Shown here: positions 59,701 to 64,000 of the stretch, piece by piece
How positions within the stretch are numbered: position 1 is the first letter of the stretch
Layout of the letters: every line of letters begins with the position of its first letter
NCBI GenBank assembly: GCA_963971305.1
Contig: OZ020304.1
Location: forward strand, 2,914,001-2,978,000
Source: Arcuatula senhousia
Taxonomy: Eukaryota; Mollusca; Bivalvia; Mytilida; Mytilidae
Reading direction: 5' to 3'
DNA length: 64,000 nucleotides
The notes under the pieces: model-generated
The model's input: only the letters and a program-made list of their open reading frames with translations
What the model was told of the DNA's origin: nothing
The model's database searches: none
Made by a program: the position numbers and the translations under genes

Positions 59701-60139
59701 TTATGTCTCATGGTTAAAGTGTCTAAAAATGAAATGTATTTGAATGTATTTGAAAAGTATTTGCAATTACACCCTTTTTTGAAAAAGTATTTAAATACTT
59801 TCAAATACATGTATTTGAAAAAAGGTCCAATTGCAAATACTTTCAATTTTTTCAAAAAATGTAATTGATTGCAATCAATTGCAATTACTGATTGCAATTA
59901 CCTCATCCCTGCTCTTCAGGTGACAATGCATTTTTGATGAAAATCTACCTCACACAAGAAATGGAAATGGATAAGTTGATGATTATCTTTGGTTAAAAAA
60001 ATACGTCGTTATTTTGTTATCTTTTAGAAACCTTTAGCTTTGCCAGAAGCTCCCCGCATCTGTCTAAATTTTGTGGTTTCTTGTCCCATTCTCTCTTCAA
60101 AGTTTGGTACATGACAACAATTTCTTTCAGCGACGACAT
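39454..60139 (-). CDS. PSMD8: 26S proteasome regulatory lid subunit PSMD8 / Rpn12
   Basis: Eight exons in order: 60139 (or 60253)-60032, 56312-56240, 55285-55183, 54197-54104, 53828-53730, 52909-52836, 40789-40678, 39588-39454; all phases close and give 265 residues (303 with the upstream ATG). PSMD8 is a PCI-domain subunit of the 19S lid that aids lid-base assembly. Diagnostic segments: [117 protein letters not shown] and the end [13 protein letters not shown] prefer Met39 (60139) as start, because it gives the usual family length and leaves the CCAAT/ETS promoter outside the coding region. Exon 1's donor (AAG/GTTTCT) is weak, and exon 7's donor is duplicated. Intron 6 is 12 kb and hosts another gene. 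Confidence 0.95.
40145..40314 (+). mobile_element. Short interspersed element, related to 24146-24331
   Basis: AGTTCACTCTCGTTGAGACT at the start and CCTCTTTGGTACAGCTTTGC at the end match the 24146 element in order, though diverged. Confidence 0.4.
40626..40711 (-). repeat. 43-bp tandem duplication over the PSMD8 exon 7 splice donor
   Basis: Units 40626-40668 and 40669-40711 differ at one base (40638/40681). Each contains the last codons of exon 7 (ending GCTGTGCAG or GCTGTACAG) and the donor GTGAGTTG. The exon-proximal donor keeps frame with exon 8; the distal one adds 43 nt and shifts the frame. Confidence 0.85.
40829..41253 (-). mobile_element. Family F6 hairpin-headed repeat
   Basis: On the minus strand: head TTATAACCTCCCCC-loop-GGGGGTATATAG (41212-41247), then CCTGTCTGTCCATCTGTCC, two modules of about 150 bp with TCCAATTATCTCCCCTGAATG, and tail AGCGGGGGTTATCC. 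It sits in PSMD8 intron 6, beside exon 7. Confidence 0.7.
42052..42369. mobile_element. CACAGGGGCTTG MITE, 318 bp, with target duplication
   Basis: Termini CACAGGGGCTTGTGTACAGT and its inverse, flanked by GATAGTC on both sides (42045-42051, 42370-42376). A second, inner inverted repeat pairs GGTGGTAAAGGG with CCCTTTACCACC. The centre has five or six copies of a CGTTCATCGTGCAT motif. The F4 copies show the uninterrupted target ATGGATAGTCTATTG. Confidence 0.85.
42514..43083 (-). mobile_element. Family F7 tandem-module repeat with hairpin head
   Basis: On the minus strand: head TTATGGCCCGACCAC-GTAT-GTGGAACGGCCATA, then CTTGTCCGTCCGTAAC, then about four modules of roughly 140-175 bp marked by CCCAACATCTAGTATC and AACCAAGAACTTAACC. 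The tail may be ATGGCCCTCC at 42515, a weaker match. Confidence 0.6.
43790..45152 (-). mobile_element. Second diverged F4-type repeat with LINE-tail insertion
   Basis: Blocks like TTTTTGGCCCCTTTAGGGCC, then CAGACGGACGGAGTGAC (44720) and a degenerate F4 hairpin TACGATCGCAAAATATTTGC (45127-45146). A LINE 3' end with an (AATAG)n tail is inserted at about 44018-44270. Confidence 0.5.
45162..45677. mobile_element. Mutator-like non-autonomous element, 516 bp, 9-bp target duplication
   Basis: Long inverted ends of about 95 bp (45162-45257 and 45584-45677) starting TAGTCCGAGATTGCTCTGA, with a few mismatches. They are flanked by identical ATAAGTATC at 45153-45161 and 45678-45686. Long TIRs plus a 9-bp duplication are characteristic of the Mutator superfamily. 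The centre has no transposase. Confidence 0.85.
45785..46050. repeat. Dispersed repeat, copy of 57700-57950
   Basis: Shares CATACATGTGATT, GAGACGAAAT, ATTGTTCAGT, and AGGTGTTAATTGGAGGTTTATTGCC-type text in the same order and orientation as 57700-57950. Diverged, no coding potential. Confidence 0.55.
46562..48720 (-). pseudogene. B-box zinc-finger/coiled-coil TRIM-like gene with a frameshift
   Basis: An uninterrupted frame from ATG at 48720 to TAA at 47278-47280 (480 codons) is followed by an overlapping second frame (47302-46562), giving about 720 residues across one frameshift near 47290. N-terminus: a complete B-box (C10, H13, C22, C25, C30, C33, H38, H41) with no RING before it. Then a coiled coil (about 50-140, Lys/Glu/Leu-rich), a linker with an 11-residue repeat array (about 220-291), and a C-terminal part resembling the beta-propeller of bivalve TRIM-like proteins ([34 protein letters not shown]). 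Such proteins are often intronless in bivalves, where they are numerous. Both halves look well preserved, so a recent mutation, an allele or a base-calling error are all possible. It lies inside PSMD8 intron 6 on the same strand. Confidence 0.75.
47848..48063 (-). repeat. 33-bp coding minisatellite (11-residue TQ repeat)
   Basis: Six or seven 11-residue units in the B-box protein, from RMTQT through SSTQP and ISTQY to three near-identical [11 protein letters not shown] units and a degenerate KSTYFES. The central DNA units (33 bp) are almost identical, the outer ones diverged. Confidence 0.85.
48980..49910. repeat. Duplicated flank around a dispersed repeat
   Basis: CCTATAATAAAGGAGGAATTT begins two related segments of about 190 bp (48985-49170 and 49738-49910). 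Between them lies copy 2 (49171-49615) of the dispersed repeat described at 23955. Confidence 0.6.
49911..50930. other. PSMD8 intron 6 stretch, no clear feature
   Basis: 50200-50340 has GGGATTTCAGG-type low-complexity text. Open frames at 50446-50839 are short and featureless. Confidence 0.4.
50935..51640 (+). pseudogene. Decayed LINE reverse transcriptase C-terminus
   Basis: In shifting + frames: [44 protein letters not shown], then [12 protein letters not shown] with LVAIPANTY, then FFPQTI-stop-DWNKLPQ and VEEFKEAL. At least two frameshifts and one nonsense codon (TGA where Trp is expected) break it. It ends with (GAA)n-like GGAAGAAGAAGAAG at 51628-51643. These are the thumb/C-terminal landmarks of CR1/Jockey-type LINEs. 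Confidence 0.8.
51763..51817. repeat. Perfect 17-bp hairpin, 13-nt loop
   Basis: GAATGAGGTTAAAATGG (51765-51781) and its exact inverse (51795-51811). The stem extends outward by a TGTGA/TCACA pair with one bulge. Confidence 0.7.
51820..52835. other. PSMD8 intron 6 next to exon 6, no clear feature
   Basis: AT-rich intronic DNA; a C-rich run at 52100-52115. No ORF or recognisable repeat. Confidence 0.4.
55781..56200. mobile_element. MITE with GGCAGAGC inverted ends, copy 2
   Basis: Same start (CAAAGCGCTAAAGCG) and end (ACTCTGCCTAAAAA) as 3692-4126. It stops 40 bp short of the PSMD8 exon 2 donor at 56240. Confidence 0.7.
57499..57622. mobile_element. Small inverted-repeat MITE, 124 bp
   Basis: Arms of about 34 bp start GAATATTATGTACTTTC and contain TTTTTGATACTATCTA; two or three mismatches. 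No target duplication identified. Confidence 0.6.
57700..58130. repeat. Dispersed repeat with CTCCCG iterations
   Basis: ATCTCCCGACTTTTTGATCC-type phrases are repeated several times; the middle part matches 45785-46050. Confidence 0.5.
58247..59911 (-). mobile_element. hAT transposon remnant, 1665 bp, 8-bp target duplication
   Basis: Ends CAGGGTTGGGGTCAATTAC and CCTCATCCCTG, flanked by identical CTCTTCAG at 58239-58246 and 59912-59919. Both ends are rich in iterated ATTTGAAAGTATTTGCAATTAC-like text. Two transposase exons remain inside on the minus strand; the catalytic part is deleted. It lies in PSMD8 intron 1. Confidence 0.9.
58536..59291 (-). pseudogene. hAT transposase N-terminus (BED finger) remnant
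   Basis: Exon 59291-59157 encodes MTSRVLEEF and a BED zinc finger (KCNHC ... NLYTHLK) and ends in a GT donor. Exon from 58742 down continues [10 protein letters not shown] and then [17 protein letters not shown], a conserved hAT segment, before a stop at 58536. The splice AAG/GTATG ... CAG/AGA restores THLK-RKH in frame. The RNase H-like catalytic domain and dimerisation region are missing, so it cannot be an active transposase. Confidence 0.8.
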
Positions 60140-60251
60140 GATGTTTTCGTTGTCCGCAGTGTGGAAATTTCTGTCGTGTGATTGGACAAAATTTAATTTT
60201 TTCGTCGATAATTCTACTTCCGGTGCCGGTGCACGTTGAAGTTGCTGAGAC
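60140..60251. promoter_or_regulatory. Divergent PSMD8-FAM98 promoter
   Basis: 112 bp between the preferred PSMD8 ATG (60139) and the FAM98 ATG (60252). Contains ATTGG (60181-60185, an inverted CCAAT box), ACTTCCGG (60216-60223, an ETS/GABP-type site) and TGCTGAG (60243-60249, half of a MARE/antioxidant-type site; CNC-bZIP factors regulate proteasome genes in animals). CCAAT plus ETS is common in CpG-type bidirectional housekeeping promoters. Binding is inferred from motifs only. Confidence 0.65.
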
Positions 60252-63200
60252 ATGGAAAATGATATTCTTGATGCTTTGGAAGATTTAGGGTAAAAACCAT
60301 GCTAATTTTACCATCTGACACACCACTGTCTGTATAAAAAATAGTTTTCTGCACATAAGTTACTTTTTGTCCTGATAAAAAAGCATCAAACAGTCAAACT
60401 CAAAGAAAAACCAAAAAAAAAAAAACCCCACAATTTAGTTGGAAATATTACACATGTAAACTGGCCGCGTAAATACCTCCTTCAGATAAATAGGTACTTA
60501 CGAGTTTACTATTCAAATTGGGTCAAAAATCAATCAATAAATTTATATCTACCCGTTAATAACTCTGTGAACTTAAAATAATATGATGCAGGTAAAAACT
60601 GTTAGTTACACTTTTGAAGTTTCAATTAATTAATTTTTTGTTTTGTTCGAAAATAAAAACAAACTAGCATTTCTTGTGGGTTACCTGTGTGTTAAATGAC
60701 ATCTAAAATTTTCAAAGATAAAAACGTTAAAAAGACAAAAGTTTGGGAAAACAAACGTGTTAAACCGGACGTTGAAGGAAAATTCAGCTCATAGTACAAC
60801 TAAATATTGACACTTCTACCATTATCACTCCCAAATAAGTGTATAAGTGTACGTGACATAGCCTACAATCAAGTGGCAGTTCAGAAAAACCACAATGGAC
60901 AACCGCCAGCAGCCTTCAACAAGGCCAGTAGGCGCGAATCCAAGTCACCTCGGTACCTGGTCACCTCGGTACCGATTAAATAAGACACTTCGGTACTCGG
61001 TACTAGTCACCTCGGTACTCGGTACTAGTCATTTCGGTACTTGAAAAATAAAATTTTTATTTCATTATTTTTTATAAATAAATGATATTTTCAGTCATAA
61101 AATTCAATATAATAAGTTTGATTACTAAGTGGAAGTTGGTTGTCGGCTACTTTGATAATTGTAATAATTTTGATCTATATGTTATGATTCATTACAAATT
61201 AGAATATAAGGTATTAAGTTTATAATTCTTTCATATACGGTGGCATTGTTTTGTTGTTGTTTCTTTGTATATTGTTTGTTGACATAGATGTATAATAAAG
61301 ATGTAAAAAAAATTAAAATAGTTTACTTTCCTTTATTCAGAAACAATCAATCAATTTCTGATTAGATCAAGTCCTTCAATCCAATTATGCAATTAATTAC
61401 TCCCATTAAACACTTATAATTTTATTACTCAATTAGAAGCCATATGATAGGGGTCACAATTAGCAAAGCCATACAACCATTTAATCCAATTACAATCATG
61501 AAATGTTATCTGTTAAAAACAGATTTATGACATTTGAATCTTATTCAAATTATGTAGAAAGAAAATGGGTTTCAGAAAATGCCCCCATAAAAGAGGATAA
61601 TTATATACATGTACCCAAAATGAACTAATTTTACGAAGACAAAAAGAGATCTTCATGACTGAATAGTAAAAAAGTGATATCCACCAATTAAATTATATTC
61701 ATTTAGTTACCAGAATTAAAAAAAAGATAAACGACCAATCATTAAAAATATTTACATGAGCAGATCTAGAAAATCTAGTTGAAAAACTAATTCTAGCTAA
61801 CATAAATATTCACATTTTACGAAGACAATAAAAATCGTAAATTTAACACTTATTATTATTAAATTACTACCCAATGTTGCAATATTAATTTTTTTTTTGG
61901 TCGGTACCGACGTGTCCAATACCTAGTACTGAGTACCGAAATGTCTAAGCCAGTACCGAAGTGTCTAGGTACCGAGGTGACCAGGTACCGAAGTGTCCTG
62001 ATACCGTAGGCGCTGCTGCCGGATCTGCAATTGGCCCATGGTCTAAATAAAATGAATATAATTCAAATCCAATCCTGAAATAGTCACAGATACATGTAGA
62101 CCCCTTTCTTAAACAAGGAACAGAAAACATCAAAAAGACAAGTACAAACAAAGTCACACACTCATCAATTGTTAAGGCACGTTCAAAAACACATGTGTCT
62201 ACACCATGACAAATCTTTAGTGAGGCTGTCCTGCCAGACTACAGTGCTCTCTGACACTCAGTTGAATACTCTATATATTCTGTCATCTATGTTGAAACAT
62301 AAAAAGATAAGATCATTTCAGTCGATTATAAAGAAAAATATTTAAATTATTTTCATGTACTGTAGAAGGACATTTACAGAACGAAGTAATGAAAACATTT
62401 TAATTTTCTCTTTACACTGTGGGCTAAGAACTGAACGACAACATTTGTGATCTTATTATCGATCTACATTGTAAATAGAATTAAGATTTTAATACCTTAA
62501 AAAGGAGAAATAGATCAGCTCCTTGCATGTTATTTGTCTTCTCCCTCGTTTTCATTTGTATCATGTTGCATATGTGGTTTAATTGTGGCAGTAATCAGGA
62601 TCCTGTTCTATTAGCGTATTTACACGCTAGATTTGTCAAAATGATTGAGGAACCAGTCAATGGGAAATAACTCATTTCAAAATAAAAAAGAGGACCATGG
62701 CCTTTAAAATTTATGACCTACACAATGTAAGGAGCATGGCGCGAGGTAAGCAGAATAAAAAGGGCATGGCAGCATTAAAAGGGCCACATGGCGCAACGCC
62801 ATGCCAAACTTGCTTGGGAGAAACACTACAGATTGATTTTAAGTTTGTAAAGCTTTCTGACATTTTAAGACAATTGCAACAACCCCTAAGTAAACCTGGT
62901 ATAAAATGTTTATAACATAACATACATGTATTTTTATAATCCAAATTAGGAGCCCACATGGAACAGACAGAGTTTACATATATAAAAGGAAAGAACATGA
63001 TTTACGTACATGATAAGAGACATACATTTGTAACTAAAAGATTATCAACAAATATTAATAGAGTTCACATGTAAAATGACAATAAAAAAAATAAAAATAT
63101 GAATACAATAAAATGTACCATATGTGCTTGTTAATTTGGACAGTCTATTTTGAATTAAGCAGTGGCTTACAAGATCTGAGGGTCTTCATTACTTAAAAGA

Positions 63201-63772
63201 AAAATTAACTGATTATCATTATCAAGAGTGCCAAAATTTTGAAATTTTCTAGAAACAAGTTCAAATAAGTTGACCCTATAAGTATTATGTATTACATGTA
63301 CAAAAATGTATGTACTATGTGACAACTATATCGAGTATTGGCATAAATTGCAGCATGAAACCATAACAACCAAAAAGAAGAAGCTTTGCACCTACTTTAC
63401 TTTTAAACGGTGTTTTGAGAGAGAAAAATATTTAGACAATAAACAGTTTAAAATTAGACAAACATTGTGTAAATTAAGAATCAGTGCTCATCCTGTAATG
63501 CTAAAATTACACAAGGGAGATAATTCTGTCACTATTAGTTTATATTTAATCTGAAAGGACATGGTATTAGAAATCTCCTTAAAAAGATAATTTATTTTTA
63601 AGTAATTTGATTTATTGTTTTAGGTACAGTGGACCTGCTTTAGAAGATGATGTGTTTAATGCCATAAAATCTGCCGGTCCATGTACTCCACAGTTTACAG
63701 AACTCGTGTCCTGGTTAACAGATCAGATCAAATCTTTCGTAGGATTAGAAGAGCATGTCAACCCTATCCGAA
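60252..63772 (+). CDS. FAM98: FAM98 family protein, first two exons (continues beyond window)
   Basis: Exon 60252-60289 (MENDILDALEDLG) and exon 63624-63772 (YSGPALEDDVFNAIKSAG ... GLEEHVNPIR), joined through a split glycine codon; the next donor is GTAAGT at 63773. This matches the N-terminus of FAM98A/B (DILESLEDLGYKGPLLED type), which forms a calponin-homology-like fold. FAM98 proteins belong to the tRNA-splicing ligase complex with RTCB, DDX1 and RTRAF and act in tRNA ligation and RNA transport. The paralogue (A, B or C) cannot be told from 62 residues; an invertebrate gene may be pre-duplication. The rest of the gene is outside the window. Intron 1 (60290-63623) carries the GGTACC element. 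Confidence 0.88.
60936..62005. mobile_element. GGTACC-array element, 1070 bp, 8-bp target duplication
   Basis: Both ends are arrays of about five copies of CAC(C/T)TCGGTAC(C/T) with spacers of 5-15 bp, in opposite orientation. The block GGTACCTGGTCACCTCGG is exactly inverted between the ends. Flanks GTAGGCGC at 60928-60935 and 62006-62013 are identical. The AT-rich centre has no ORF of note. Confidence 0.75.
62014..63623. other. Rest of FAM98 intron 1
   Basis: AT-rich; 62697-62915 is a 72-codon open frame without recognisable motif, and 62740-62830 has short CATGGC-type repetition. Nothing further recognised. Confidence 0.45.
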
Positions 63773-64000
63773 GTAAGTCCTTGTGAATAGATTTGCCATG
63801 TTTAGATTTTAATCTTTTTATTTTTTTTTTATCTTGACATCCTAAATGCTTGTCTAGTGACAAAATGAATACAATATATGTATTTTTTAGGGAATGTTTA
63901 CATGAAATTGAAAACAACAAAGGATTTCTCAAATCTTTCCATAACACTTTGAAGGTTCAGATGACAACTTAACGATTTACTTATCGCTCTGTTTATATTT

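Noticed and set aside
60140..60253. N-terminal 38-residue extension of PSMD8 as certain coding sequence
   Set aside because: It covers the CCAAT and ETS motifs and overlaps the FAM98 start codon; Met39 gives the usual family length.

Overview
This is eukaryotic DNA. Coding exons are short, separated by long AT-rich introns, bounded by GT/AG splice sites and packed with transposon remnants. Exon content (LC3, a 26S proteasome lid subunit, FAM98, a RING-less B-box protein), the CR1/Jockey-type LINE and the many repeats with GACGGACGGAC runs and TACATGTA motifs fit a bivalve mollusc, most likely a mussel-like genome. The species is an inference; no marker gene fixes it.

Layout. (1) 79-11222, + strand: ten 3'-terminal exons of a long disordered, proline- and serine-rich protein, tentatively TALPID3/KIAA0586-like; its 5' end lies outside the window. 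(2) 15698-22557, - strand: a complete four-exon LC3/ATG8 gene that ends exactly at the conjugation glycine. It converges on gene 1. (3) 22.6-39.4 kb: a gene desert of nested mobile elements, including a LINE copy with an open reverse-transcriptase frame, a 4.5-kb element with inverted ends, a 0.9-kb palindrome-rich foldback element and a perfect 90-bp inverted repeat. (4) 39454-60139 (possibly to 60253), - strand: complete eight-exon PSMD8/Rpn12. A frameshifted B-box/coiled-coil gene (46562-48720, same strand) sits inside its 12-kb intron 6. (5) 60252 to beyond the right edge, + strand: the first two exons of FAM98, head to head with PSMD8 across a promoter of about 110 bp with a CCAAT box and an ETS site.

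The housekeeping genes concern protein turnover (LC3 in autophagy, PSMD8 in the proteasome) and RNA ligation (FAM98). No operon-like linkage is implied; only PSMD8 and FAM98 clearly share regulatory DNA.

The most unusual material is in the repeats. At least six families with different terminal sequences (F1-F6; a seventh, F7, is probable) share one plan: a head in which the terminal inverted repeat is immediately followed by its own reverse complement (a hairpin), a run of GTCC/GTCG-type short repeats, often several diverged internal modules, and a single inverted terminus as tail. Several also share an internal core close to GGAGTTATGGCCCTT. Other elements have target-site duplications readable by eye: a hAT remnant (8 bp), a Mutator-like element (9 bp), a GGTACC-array element (8 bp) and a CACAGGGGCTTG MITE (7 bp, with the empty site present elsewhere in the window). 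All searches were by eye; identities are approximate unless called perfect.
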